Below, one piece after another: positions 49,800 through 58,380 of a stretch of 64,000 nucleotides of DNA. Both the position numbers and the translations under genes were made by a program. The stretch comes from Spirillospora albida (GTDB taxonomy: Bacteria; Actinomycetota; Actinomycetes; Streptosporangiales; Streptosporangiaceae): contig NZ_JOFJ01000002.1 of assembly GCF_000718255.1 (NCBI RefSeq), positions 186,001 through 250,000 on the forward strand, written 5' to 3'. Below the pieces are notes generated by a model that had not been told where the DNA came from, did not search any database, and saw only the letters and a program-made list of their open reading frames with translations. Position 1 is the stretch's first letter, and the number at the start of each line of letters is the position of its first letter.

Positions 49800-52217
49800 T
49801 CATGAGGGGCGTTTCCAGAAGGGGCGGGGGCGGGGCGTGGGGGCGGCGAGGCCGGAGAGGGTTTGGAGGGTGCGCGTCCAGAGGTCGGTGACATGGGCTT
49901 CGGGCGCGGTGGGAGTGAGAAGGCGCAGTTCGTCGCGGAGCGTGGACAGCGGCGCGGCGTCCATGCCCTGTGCCTCCATGCGCTGGACGAGTCGCTCCAG
50001 GTCGGGGAGGAGCAGGGTCAGCAGGTGGTCGAGGCGGTCGCGGTGCGTGTCCGGGACAGCGTGCAGGCGCTCGAGTGCGGTCGCCAGGTCATTCGTGATG
50101 TCCGGGGACCGTCGCCTGGCTGCGTTGCCGCCACGGCGCAAGGCGGGCTTCGGGGACGGGGCACCGGCGGACTCTCCGGCCATGTGGGAGGAGCCGCGGG
50201 GCGGGCCCGCGGGGAAGCCCGCACCGCCTCTGGGCGGCGGTGGCCCACCGGCGGACGCCATGGGCGGCGCTGCGGGCGCGGGCATGGGCGGCGCACCGGC
50301 GGTCGGCATCGGGGCGGCCAGGGACATCGGCTGGAAGGACATCGGAGCGGCGGGCGCCGCCCAGCCGTCCGGCATCTCGACCGGTTGCACGACCGGGTGA
50401 GGGGCGTCGCCGTCCGTCACGACGCGGGCGTCGACGGCGACGAACGCCGTGAAGCGGCACAGGACGCCGAAGCGCAGGGATGTGTCGACGATGCGCCGTT
50501 CGAGGTCGTCGGAGCCCGTGACGGCGTAGCGGTCCTCCAGGTCGCGCAGGTGCGCGCGGGCCCAGATCGAGGTGGCCGCCGTGCCATTGGAGACCCGCGC
50601 ATCCGCGCGCTGTTCCCACGGGGTGCCGTCGGACGCGGCGCCCTGGACGGTCAGTGAGCCGCCGGCCGGTCCGCGGTAGCGCCCGGTGACCGTCAGCGGG
50701 ACTCCGGGGAACAGGGCGCCGAGGCGGGCGGGCGCCACCGAACCGGGCACGACGTCCAGGCCGTCGGGGTGCAGGGAGAGGCCGGTCGCGAGGGGCGCGC
50801 CGATCCGGTGGTGGATGTGCTCCATCGCCGTGTCCAGGCGGTCCTCGGATTCGACCAGTTCGCAGAGGCCGCCGCCGACCGCGGCGAGGCGGTTCAGGAA
50901 CCCCGCGTTCACCGCCCGGTCGATCCCGACGGTGTGGACCCGGACGCCGTGCAGCCGGGGCTCCAGATGGGCGAGGATCTGGTCCTCGTTGCCGATCTGG
51001 CCGTCGGTGATGAGGACGAGCACCCGGTCGCGACCGGGCTCGGCGAGCAGGGTGCACGCCTCGTCGAGCGGGGCGAGCATCTCGGTGCCGCCCCGGGCTT
51101 CCAGGGTCGCGAGATGCTCGACCGCGCGGAAGCGGTTGCGGTCGGTTCCGTCGGCGAGCCCCGGCCCGAGGTCGCGGGGCCGTTCGATGACGGTGTCGAA
51201 GGACAGGACGGCGAACCGGTCCTCGGTTCGGAGCGTGTCGACGATCCGGGCGGCGGCGCGGCGGGCGGCGACCATCTTCCAGCCCTGCATGCTGCCGGAA
51301 CGGTCGAGGACGAGCACGACGTCCCGTGGCCTGGGGCGGGCGTCGCCGTCCGGGAGGACCGTCAGGCTGAACGTCCCCTCTTCACCGGACTCGTCCGGGG
51401 CGAGGGACAGGGCGGCGCACTCGTGGCCGCCGTAGCCGAGCCGCAGGATGAAGTCGCGGTCGAGTCGCTCGCCCGGCCGCAGCCGCACCTTCACCCGCTC
51501 GCCGTCGGAGTAGTCCGTGACGACGTGGAGGGCGGAGTGGATCTCGGTGAGGGGCAGCCCCGCGGGGTCGATGTCCACGGCGATCGAGAGCCGCACCGGG
51601 TCGGGGAAGCCCGGCAGCAGGACCGGGGGACTGATCCTGGACGCGTCGGGGACGGCGTCGGTGTCCTCCGCGATCCCGGGACCGGCCTGGGCGTCGCCGA
51701 GCGGTGCGCCCGGGATGTAGCGGGGGGCCACGACGAGCGGGAAGCGGAACGTGGCGCCCGTGCCCGTCTCGTAGGGCAGCGGCTGGTCGAGCGCGAGGCG
51801 GATCGTGACCCGCTCGCCCGGGAGGATGTTGCCCACGCGCATGGTGAAGACGTCGGGGCGGTCCTCCTCGGCGATCGCGGCGCGCCGTCCGGCGGCGATC
51901 GCGGCGTCGTACTCCTCCCGGGCGCGGCCACGCTCCTTCAGCGTTCCCTCGATCACCCGGTCGGCGGCCTCCATCCGCAGTGCGGTCACGGCGGCCCGGT
52001 CGGGCAGGGGGAAGACGTAGGTCGCCTCGAGCGGCACGTCGAAGGGGTTGCGGAACCCCTGGACGACCTCGATCCCGGCGGTCAGGCCGGTCACCGAGGC
52101 GCGCACCTCGACGGTGTCGAGCGGCAGGTTCCCCTTGCCGGTGCTGAGCGCGCCGAGGCCGGAGCCGGGGGCCGGGGGCGCTGTGGTCTCGGGTAGCGGC
52201 AGGATGCGCACGTTCAC
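49800..52217 (-). CDS. VIT and VWA domain protein
   Basis: 805 aa, no signal peptide. The N-terminal VIT domain (about 25-160) has VVQGFRNPFDVPLEATYVFPLPDRAAV and EYDAAIAAGRRAAIAEEDRPDVFTMRVGNI. The VWA domain has an intact MIDAS: DRSGSM (305-310), a Thr in GGTEM and Asp in LITDGQIG. A Pro/Met/Gly-rich linker (about 610-690) precedes a C-terminal helical domain (LATALERLHAVPDTHRDRLDHLLTLLL). The GTG at 52217 overlaps the MerR stop (GTGA). The family resembles inter-alpha-inhibitor heavy chains; the bacterial role is unknown, possibly metal-dependent protein interaction. Confidence 0.88.
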   Translation of the reverse strand: MNVRILPLPETTAPPAPGSGLGALSTGKGNLPLDTVEVRASVTGLTAGIEVVQGFRNPFDVPLEATYVFPLPDRAAVTALRMEAADRVIEGTLKERGRAREEYDAAIAAGRRAAIAEEDRPDVFTMRVGNILPGERVTIRLALDQPLPYETGTGATFRFPLVVAPRYIPGAPLGDAQAGPGIAEDTDAVPDASRISPPVLLPGFPDPVRLSIAVDIDPAGLPLTEIHSALHVVTDYSDGERVKVRLRPGERLDRDFILRLGYGGHECAALSLAPDESGEEGTFSLTVLPDGDARPRPRDVVLVLDRSGSMQGWKMVAARRAAARIVDTLRTEDRFAVLSFDTVIERPRDLGPGLADGTDRNRFRAVEHLATLEARGGTEMLAPLDEACTLLAEPGRDRVLVLITDGQIGNEDQILAHLEPRLHGVRVHTVGIDRAVNAGFLNRLAAVGGGLCELVESEDRLDTAMEHIHHRIGAPLATGLSLHPDGLDVVPGSVAPARLGALFPGVPLTVTGRYRGPAGGSLTVQGAASDGTPWEQRADARVSNGTAATSIWARAHLRDLEDRYAVTGSDDLERRIVDTSLRFGVLCRFTAFVAVDARVVTDGDAPHPVVQPVEMPDGWAAPAAPMSFQPMSLAAPMPTAGAPPMPAPAAPPMASAGGPPPPRGGAGFPAGPPRGSSHMAGESAGAPSPKPALRRGGNAARRRSPDITNDLATALERLHAVPDTHRDRLDHLLTLLLPDLERLVQRMEAQGMDAAPLSTLRDELRLLTPTAPEAHVTDLWTRTLQTLSGLAAPTPRPRPFWKRPS

Positions 52218-52954
52218 TGGGGCCTCCCGGGCGGATCGGCGGATGTCACGGTGGGGTCGGAGGTTGCGGTGGCGTCGGAGGTCGCGGAGAGGGCGTCGGG
52301 TTCGGCCGGTGCGTGACCGGAGGACGTGAGCAGGCCGCGGCGGTGCAGTTCGCGGAGCAGGGGGCGGGCGGCGTGCCGGAGGGCGGCCACGTCGTCGCCG
52401 GTGAGGGCGGCGGCCTCCAGCAGGAGGGTGACGTCGGGTGCCAGCTTGACGCCCTGGACGACGGCCGGCGGCAGGACCAGGTCATCGGTGGCGGTGATGC
52501 CGCGGAACGAGATGTCGGGACGCGTGCTCCAGAAGCGGCCTCTCGTGGGGCCGTGCGGTTCTGCGGACAGGTCGGTCGCGTCCGCGTGGTGATCGCTCTT
52601 TGGGGACGGCCCCGGGGCGGGCTCCGGGGCCTGTCGTCCGGGTGACGGGAGGGCGATCCGCTCGAGGGTCTGGTCGGTCGCGGCGGCGAGCTCCAGCTGG
52701 ATCTCGGCGATGGAGTGGCCGGCGGACTGGCGGCGCTTCACGGCGACGAGCTGGAGGAGATGGCGGCGGCCGTACAGGGCGGCGCGGCCGCGGCGTCCGA
52801 GTGGCGGGTCGAGCAGGCCGATCGTCGTGTACCAGCGGATCAGCCGCTCGTTGGGCAGATCGCGCACCCGGCCGTTGACCCGCACGGACGCGCCGGAGGT
52901 GAGCGCCGCCGCGGCGCGCTCGGCCAGCTCGCTGATCGTCCAGGCATCGTCCAT
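52214..52954 (-). CDS. MerR-family regulator coupled to the VIT/VWA gene
   Basis: 246 aa. The MerR winged helix (about 5-85) has RVRDLPNERLIRWYTTIGLLDPPLGRRGRAALYGRRHLLQLVAVKRRQSAGHSIAEIQ. A disordered His/Asp/Pro linker leads to a C-terminal domain (DLVLPPAVVQGVKLAPDVTLLLEAAALTGDDVAALRHAARPLL) of unknown ligand. Its promoter carries two perfect tandem dyads. Coupling by overlap means MerR and VWA proteins are made together. Confidence 0.9.
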   Translation of the reverse strand: MDDAWTISELAERAAAALTSGASVRVNGRVRDLPNERLIRWYTTIGLLDPPLGRRGRAALYGRRHLLQLVAVKRRQSAGHSIAEIQLELAAATDQTLERIALPSPGRQAPEPAPGPSPKSDHHADATDLSAEPHGPTRGRFWSTRPDISFRGITATDDLVLPPAVVQGVKLAPDVTLLLEAAALTGDDVAALRHAARPLLRELHRRGLLTSSGHAPAEPDALSATSDATATSDPTVTSADPPGRPQ

Positions 52955-52965
52955 GGCAGTGATGA

Positions 52966-52990
52966 TGACACTGTCATGGTGACACTGTCA
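52966..52990. promoter_or_regulatory. Tandem TGACACTGTCA operators upstream of merR
   Basis: TGACACTGTCA occurs at 52966-52976 and 52980-52990, both perfect palindromes with identical sequence and 14-bp pitch, 12-36 bp upstream of the MerR ATG. Probable autoregulatory site. Confidence 0.75.
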
Positions 52991-53115
52991 ACATGGACCG
53001 CGGGGTGGGGCAACTCGCGCAAACTTGCCAATAGTCACAATTCATAAACTGTCCCCAGAAAAAGCAGAAATGGCGTTGGTGTGCGATGTCCGGTCTCTTG
53101 AAATTGCGAGTAAAA

Positions 53116-53127
53116 GTTCCCGGGAAC
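53116..53127. promoter_or_regulatory. GTTCCCGGGAAC palindrome upstream of the ECF gene
   Basis: A perfect 12-bp palindrome 16 bp before the sigma-factor start, in an AT-rich leader. GGGAAC resembles an ECF -35 element, but the spacing to any -10 is wrong for a promoter read from it toward the gene. No Shine-Dalgarno is visible, so the gene may be leaderless. Confidence 0.45.
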
Positions 53128-53143
53128 GTTTACATTTTCAGTC

Positions 53144-54934
53144 ATGAACGACCCACGCCTGGTCGAGGCGCTGCGCGCGCGCGAAGCGGACGCGGTGGCC
53201 GGCCTGTACGGCGCCTACGCCGACCGGATCTACGCGTACTGCTGGTTCCGGCTCAGGGAACGCGACGCCGCGCAGGTCGCCTTGCGCGACACGTTCATCG
53301 TGGCCGAAGCGCACATCGACGAGCTGCGGGACCCGCACCGGCTCGAGCCATGGCTGTACGCGATCGCGCGCCTGGAATGCGGACGCCGCGCGCCCGCCCA
53401 CGACGATCCGCCGGACGTGCCCATCGCGGACCATCGGCAGGAGGACGTCGACCAGCGCATCATGGCCTGGCACGCCGTCATGGCCCTGCCGCCGTCGGCG
53501 CGGGAGGTCCTCGCACTCCGCATGCGTCATCACCTGCCCGTCATCGAGGTGGCGGCCGTCATGGGCGTACCGGTGCGGGACGCGCAGGCCATGCTCGACC
53601 GCGCGCACGGACGGCTCGAACGGGCGCTCGTGGCCGAGATCCTCGCCCACAGGGGGCCGTACGGCTGCCCGGAGCGCGCGCGCCTCCTGCGGGAGCGCAA
53701 CGGGCCGCTCTCGCCCGAACCGGCCGGGCGGCTGGCGGCGCACGCCGAGGAGTGCCCGGTGTGCCGGGCGCTGCGCCCGCGTACGGTCTCGGCGGCGAAG
53801 GTGTTCGGCCTCCTGCCCGACCCGGTGCCGCCGGAGGAGCTCCGGGTGCGGGTCATGAGCTGCTTCCTGGACCCGGAGCTCGCCGGCTACCGGCGTTTCG
53901 CCGCCACCCGGGTCACCGCGTTCACACCCGACGGGTTCCCGGTCGCGCCGGGGCCGCTGATGGGCCGGCTCCGCGCATCGTTGCGGGGCGCACGCCGTAC
54001 GCGCCCGGCGACGCGTTCGGGGTGTGTGCCGGAGTACGCCGGGAGCCGGTCACGGGCGGTCCGCCTGGCGCTCGTCCTCGGACTGGCCGTCGGGCTCCTC
54101 GGTGGCGGCCTCACCGCGATGTACGCGGTGTTCGGTGCGGCCGGGCAGGGGGCGGGTTCCGCCGGGAGGGTCGTGAAGCCCGGTCCGGGCAGCGCCTCAT
54201 CCACGTCGCCGACCGCGGCGGGAGAGCACTCCGTCACGCGCCGGAACGCGGGCGAGGGATCGGAGCCGATGCCCGTCTCGGCGACGTTCCCCTTGGGGGC
54301 GCGCACCTCGTCCGCGCCGCCGGAGGCCCTTCCCACGCCGCCCGCCGGACGGCCCTTGCGGTCCCGACCCCTGTTCGGCGGCCGGGTCACCGGCTCGCTG
54401 GTGGTGTCCCCGCTCTACCTCGACCTTGCAGGAGGCTCGGCCGGTTCGGTGGAACTGCGGGCGGAGGGCGGGCCCGTGGAGTGGCGGGCCACGACCCGGG
54501 GACCTCTGCGGGTGAGCAGGACGTCCGGACGGCTCGGTGACGGCGAGGCCGTGACCCTCGGCGTACAGGCCGTCCGCGACACCCGCTCGCAGGGCGAGGG
54601 GGCCATCCTGTTCTCTCCCGGAGGGACGCCGGTGTGCGTCACCTGGCGTCCGGACGTCCCCGATCCCGGCCCTTCGCCCACACCCACGGGTTCGACCTCC
54701 CCATCCCCGGGACCCGCCACGGACCCGCCCTCGTCCTCGGGTCCGCCGCCGTCCGGTGAGCCCTCGAAACCGCCGGCGTCCGGTACGCCCTCCCCGTCCG
54801 AGCCTCCGGAGCCCCCGTCCTCGGCTCCGCCGTCATCATCGACACCGTCCGCCGGGAACTCCGCTCCACCATCGGACAGCGCCGCCTCTTCCACTCCGTC
54901 CGGTGACAGCCCCGCCCCGGAGACCTCGGGCTAG
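53144..54934 (+). CDS. Membrane-tethered ECF sigma factor with fused zinc finger and extracellular domain
   Basis: 596 aa. Sigma region 2 (about 10-80) has DAVAGLYGAYADRIYAYCWFRL; region 4 (about 110-160) has LPPSAREVLALRMRHHLPVIEVAAVMGVPVRDAQAML. A zinc-finger anti-sigma-like motif HAEECPVC (200-207) follows, then one TM helix (about 306-332), an outside Ig/BACON-like domain (about 410-505; VEWRATTRGPLRVSRTSG) and a long Pro/Ser tail. Sigma and anti-sigma functions are thus in one chain. Release probably needs proteolysis or a conformational switch. This matches ECF groups with C-terminal membrane extensions. The ATG at 53144 has no ribosome-binding site. Confidence 0.9.
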   Translation: MNDPRLVEALRAREADAVAGLYGAYADRIYAYCWFRLRERDAAQVALRDTFIVAEAHIDELRDPHRLEPWLYAIARLECGRRAPAHDDPPDVPIADHRQEDVDQRIMAWHAVMALPPSAREVLALRMRHHLPVIEVAAVMGVPVRDAQAMLDRAHGRLERALVAEILAHRGPYGCPERARLLRERNGPLSPEPAGRLAAHAEECPVCRALRPRTVSAAKVFGLLPDPVPPEELRVRVMSCFLDPELAGYRRFAATRVTAFTPDGFPVAPGPLMGRLRASLRGARRTRPATRSGCVPEYAGSRSRAVRLALVLGLAVGLLGGGLTAMYAVFGAAGQGAGSAGRVVKPGPGSASSTSPTAAGEHSVTRRNAGEGSEPMPVSATFPLGARTSSAPPEALPTPPAGRPLRSRPLFGGRVTGSLVVSPLYLDLAGGSAGSVELRAEGGPVEWRATTRGPLRVSRTSGRLGDGEAVTLGVQAVRDTRSQGEGAILFSPGGTPVCVTWRPDVPDPGPSPTPTGSTSPSPGPATDPPSSSGPPPSGEPSKPPASGTPSPSEPPEPPSSAPPSSSTPSAGNSAPPSDSAASSTPSGDSPAPETSG

Positions 54935-54966
54935 CCAAAGCAAGACGATCCACCCCCGGGAAGGCG

Positions 54967-55003
54967 AGAACCCTTCCGTACGGTGTCCGTACGGAAGGGT
55001 TCT
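54967..55003. terminator. Terminator between the ECF and ppa genes
   Basis: Perfect 17-bp stem (54967-54983 with 54987-55003) and TGT loop, between the convergent genes. Confidence 0.9.
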
Positions 55004-55099
55004 CTGCGAGCTGCTCGTGCAGGACGGCGGGGAGCGGACCGGCGCCGTCTCACGGCTCCCGCATCAAGGGCCGGACCGAGCCGGCCCCGATGACCGGGC

Positions 55100-55591
55100 T
55101 CAGTGACCGCCCTGCTCCGCCGCGCGCTTCAGGGAACGCTCGATCTCGATCTCCGCCTCGACGCGGCCGACCCAGCTGGCGCCCTCGACGGACTTTCCGG
55201 GCTCGAGGTCCTTGTAGACCTCGAAGAAGTGCTGGATCTCCAGGCGGTCGAACTCGGCGACGTGGTGAATGTCGCGCAGGTGCTCCATCCGGGGGTCCGT
55301 CGCGGGGACGCACAGGACCTTGTCGTCACCACCGGCCTCGTCGGTCATGCGGAACATGCCGACCGCGCGGCAGCGGATCAGGCAGCCGGGGAACGTCGGC
55401 TCCTGCAGCAGGACCAGCGCGTCCAGGGGGTCGCCGTCCTCGCCCAGGGTGTGCTCGATGAACCCGTAGTCGGCCGGGTACTGGGTCGAGGTGAAGAGCA
55501 TGCGGTCGAGGCGGATGCGCCCCGACTCGTGGTCGACCTCGTACTTGTTCCGCTGGCCCTTCGGGATCTCAATGGTGACGTCGAAATCCAA
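55100..55591 (-). CDS. ppa: Inorganic pyrophosphatase
   Basis: Hydrolyses PPi to phosphate in the cytosol, pulling biosynthetic reactions. 163 aa family I enzyme: IEIPKGQRNKYEVDHESGRIRLDR, YPADYGFIEHTLGEDGDPLDALVLL (metal-binding Asp cluster), FRMTDEAGGDDKVLCVPATDP. The start is TTG at 55591 behind GCGGAGGACATC. Confidence 0.95.
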   Translation of the reverse strand: MDFDVTIEIPKGQRNKYEVDHESGRIRLDRMLFTSTQYPADYGFIEHTLGEDGDPLDALVLLQEPTFPGCLIRCRAVGMFRMTDEAGGDDKVLCVPATDPRMEHLRDIHHVAEFDRLEIQHFFEVYKDLEPGKSVEGASWVGRVEAEIEIERSLKRAAEQGGH

Positions 55592-55732
55592 GATGTCCTC
55601 CGCTCCCTGCGCGGTCGCAGTGAATAGTCTTTCGGGGGTCCGTGGGACGGCATGCCGACGCCACGGGGTGGGTGTTCCCTTATATAAGGATGTCGCACGT
55701 TGGCGAGTGCTGAGTGGGAGAGGGGCGGTCAC

Positions 55733-57115
55733 GTGGGAGGACGGGGTCGAGCCCTCGCCGTACTGTCACTATCCCTCCTCAACGTTTTCACTGCTCTCGC
55801 CGGGGTTGCAGTGGCGAAACTCACACCGGACCGCCACCTGTCCCCGCAGCCGCCGAGCGTGGCCGCGCGGGACCCGCTGCGGACCTCGGTGTCCGTGCCG
55901 GCGGTCGATCTGGTCGCGGCCCGGCCGGCGAACGCCGCCGCCGTCGCCGCGAGGCTTGCGCCCCTGGCGGGAGGCCGGGGGGCGCCGATCAACGCGGTGG
56001 TGATCGACGCGGTGACCCGCCGGACGCTGTTCGACCTGCGCGCGGACCGCCCCGCGACGCCCGCTTCCACGACGAAGCTGGTGACGGCGGTGGCCGTCCT
56101 GGCCGCGGCGGGCCCTGGGCACCGGATCACCACCCGCGTCGTGCGCGGGGGCGATGGCGGCATCGTACTGGTCGGCGGCGGGGATCCCACCCTGACCGCC
56201 CTGCCTCCGAGTCCGGAAGCGGGACATCCGCCCTATGCCTCTCTCGCCGATCTGGCGCGGCAGACGGCCACCGCCCTCAAGGCGTCCGGGGTGACGCAGG
56301 TGCGGGTCGACTACGACGCGTCCGCCTACCAGGGGCCGCGCGCGGCCGCGACCTGGAAGCCCAACTACCTGCCCGACGGTGAGGTCGCCCCGGTGAGCGC
56401 TCTCACCGTGGACGAGGGGCGCGTCGACCCGACGCGTCCCGAACGGGTCACCGATCCGCCCGCCGTCGCCGCGGCCTCGTTCGCGCGCCTGCTGTCCCGC
56501 AACGGGGTGGCGGCGAAGAGCGGCCGCGGGACCGTCGCGCCGAAGGACGCGCAGACCCTCGGCGCGGTGCGGTCGCCTCCCGTCTCGGCACTGGTCGAGC
56601 ATCTGATGACCGACAGCGACAACGACGTCGCGGAGGCGATGGCCAGGCAGGTCGCCGTCAAGAGGGGGCTCCCCGCGTCGTTCGCCTCCTCCGCGCAGGC
56701 CGTGCTCCAGGTCCTGTCGGAGCTGGGCGTCGCGGAGGGCGTCCTCGTCCATGACGGCAGCGGCCTGTCCCCGCACAATCGGATCTCGCCGATCGCACTG
56801 GCGCGGATCGTGTCCCTGGCGGCGAGCCCGGAACACCCCGAGCTGCGTGCGGCGATCACCGGCCTGCCGGTCGCGGGCTTCTCCGGGACGCTCGGCCCGC
56901 CCCGTTACACGGTTCCGTCGAGCCGCGCGGGGGCCGGGGTCGTCCGGGCGAAGACGGGCACGCTGTCCGGTGTCAGCACGCTCGCGGGCGTCGCCCACGA
57001 CGCGGACGGACGGCTGCTCGCGTTCGCCTTCATGGCCGGGGACGGGAAATCGGTGGTGGACCCGGGGCGGCTCGACCGGCTCGCGGCGGCGGTCGCCGCC
57101 TGCGGGTGCGGCTGA
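55733..57115 (+). CDS. dacB: D-alanyl-D-alanine carboxypeptidase/endopeptidase (PBP4 type)
   Basis: 460 aa exported enzyme trimming peptidoglycan cross-links. N-terminal signal/anchor (LSLSLLNVFTALAGVAVA), then active-site SxxK in ASTTKLV, SDN in DSDNDVAEA and KTG in AKTGTLSG. The GTG at 55733 (AGAGGGG upstream) is preferred over TTG 55700. Divergent from ppa; starts the block dacB-DUF2342-tilS-hpt-ftsH typical of actinomycetes. Confidence 0.92.
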   Translation: MGGRGRALAVLSLSLLNVFTALAGVAVAKLTPDRHLSPQPPSVAARDPLRTSVSVPAVDLVAARPANAAAVAARLAPLAGGRGAPINAVVIDAVTRRTLFDLRADRPATPASTTKLVTAVAVLAAAGPGHRITTRVVRGGDGGIVLVGGGDPTLTALPPSPEAGHPPYASLADLARQTATALKASGVTQVRVDYDASAYQGPRAAATWKPNYLPDGEVAPVSALTVDEGRVDPTRPERVTDPPAVAAASFARLLSRNGVAAKSGRGTVAPKDAQTLGAVRSPPVSALVEHLMTDSDNDVAEAMARQVAVKRGLPASFASSAQAVLQVLSELGVAEGVLVHDGSGLSPHNRISPIALARIVSLAASPEHPELRAAITGLPVAGFSGTLGPPRYTVPSSRAGAGVVRAKTGTLSGVSTLAGVAHDADGRLLAFAFMAGDGKSVVDPGRLDRLAAAVAACGCG

Positions 57116-57217
57116 TCCTGGTGTGGGGGAGACCGTACGGGAGATAACCAGAACGGTTGTTCGTTGAACAAACCGTGCAGGGGCGCTCCGGCGCCGTGTC
57201 GAACGGACGGTGGAGTG

Positions 57218-58342
57218 ATGAGCGCCTCGATGATCGACTGGAATGTCGCCGTGCAGGCCGGATCCCGTCTCGTCCGGCCGGGGCCGCAGGTGAGTCCGGC
57301 CGAGGCCCGCGACGTCGTGGCGGAGCTGCGGGAACTGTCCCGGATCGCGCACGGCCATGTGCGGGACTTCACCGGTATGGCCTCGGAGATCGATCCCGCG
57401 CCCGCCACGGTGGTGGACCGCCCCGGGTGGATCCAGGCGAACGTGGACGGTTTCCGAGTGGTCCTGGAACCGCTCATGGAGCAGATGTCCGCGCGCCGAG
57501 GTCCGGGGCCGCTGGGCAGCACCGGGGACGCGATCGTGCAGGCCGTCGGGTCCCGTGTCACCGGGATGCAGGTCGGGGCGATCCTCGCGTACATGGCGAG
57601 CCGCGTCCTCGGGCAGTACGAGCTGTTCCTGCCGCCGGACCCGTCCGGCATCGCGCCGACCGGCCGGCTGACCCTGGTGGCGCCCAACATCGTGCACGTC
57701 GAGCAGGAGCTCGGCGTGCACTCGCGCGACTTCCGGCTCTGGGTGTGCCTGCACGAGGAGACGCACCGAGCGCAGTTCACCGGGGTCCCCTGGCTGCGCC
57801 AGTACGTGCAGGACCAGATGACGCGCTTCCTGCTGGCCTCCGACCTCGACCCGGGCGCGATGCTGGAGCGGATCCGGGACGCGGCGGAGGCCGTCGCGGA
57901 CGCCGTCCGCGGCGGCGACTCCAACCTCATCGACGCGATCCAGAGCCCGGAGCAGCGCGAGATCCTCGACCGGCTCACCGCCGTGATGACGCTGGTGGAG
58001 GGTCACGGCGACTATGTGATGGACGCGGTCGGCCCGGAGGTCGTGCCGTCCGTCCAGCAGATCCGGGCGAGTTTCCAGGGACGCCGCGACGGCGGTTCCC
58101 GACTGGACAAGACGATCCGCAGGCTGCTCGGCATCGACCTGAAGATGAAGCAGTACGCGGAGGGGTCGCGGTTCGTGCGGCGGGTCGTCGCCCAGGTGGG
58201 CATGAGCGGTTTCAACAGGGTCTGGGAGTCGCCGGAGACGCTGCCCACCCACGACGAGATCAAGGAGCCCTCGCTCTGGATCGCCCGGGTCGTGGTGCCG
58301 CGGGCCCTCGACGAGGCGCCGCCGGAGGCCAACGAGGCGTGA
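57218..58342 (+). CDS. DUF2342 zincin-like metalloprotease family protein
   Basis: 374 aa. HEETH (in CLHEETHRAQFTGVPWLR) is the zinc-binding motif, with further family blocks IDWNVAVQAGSRLVRPGP, LAPNIVHVEQELGV-like and VEGHGDYVMDAVG (third ligand Glu). Often annotated as F420-biosynthesis-associated, but the real substrate is unknown. The ATG at 57218 follows GGTGGAG. Always next to tilS in actinobacteria. Confidence 0.88.
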   Translation: MSASMIDWNVAVQAGSRLVRPGPQVSPAEARDVVAELRELSRIAHGHVRDFTGMASEIDPAPATVVDRPGWIQANVDGFRVVLEPLMEQMSARRGPGPLGSTGDAIVQAVGSRVTGMQVGAILAYMASRVLGQYELFLPPDPSGIAPTGRLTLVAPNIVHVEQELGVHSRDFRLWVCLHEETHRAQFTGVPWLRQYVQDQMTRFLLASDLDPGAMLERIRDAAEAVADAVRGGDSNLIDAIQSPEQREILDRLTAVMTLVEGHGDYVMDAVGPEVVPSVQQIRASFQGRRDGGSRLDKTIRRLLGIDLKMKQYAEGSRFVRRVVAQVGMSGFNRVWESPETLPTHDEIKEPSLWIARVVVPRALDEAPPEANEA

Positions 58343-58380
58343 TCGGGCCGCCGGGCCCGTGCGGGTGGTAGTGATGTCCC

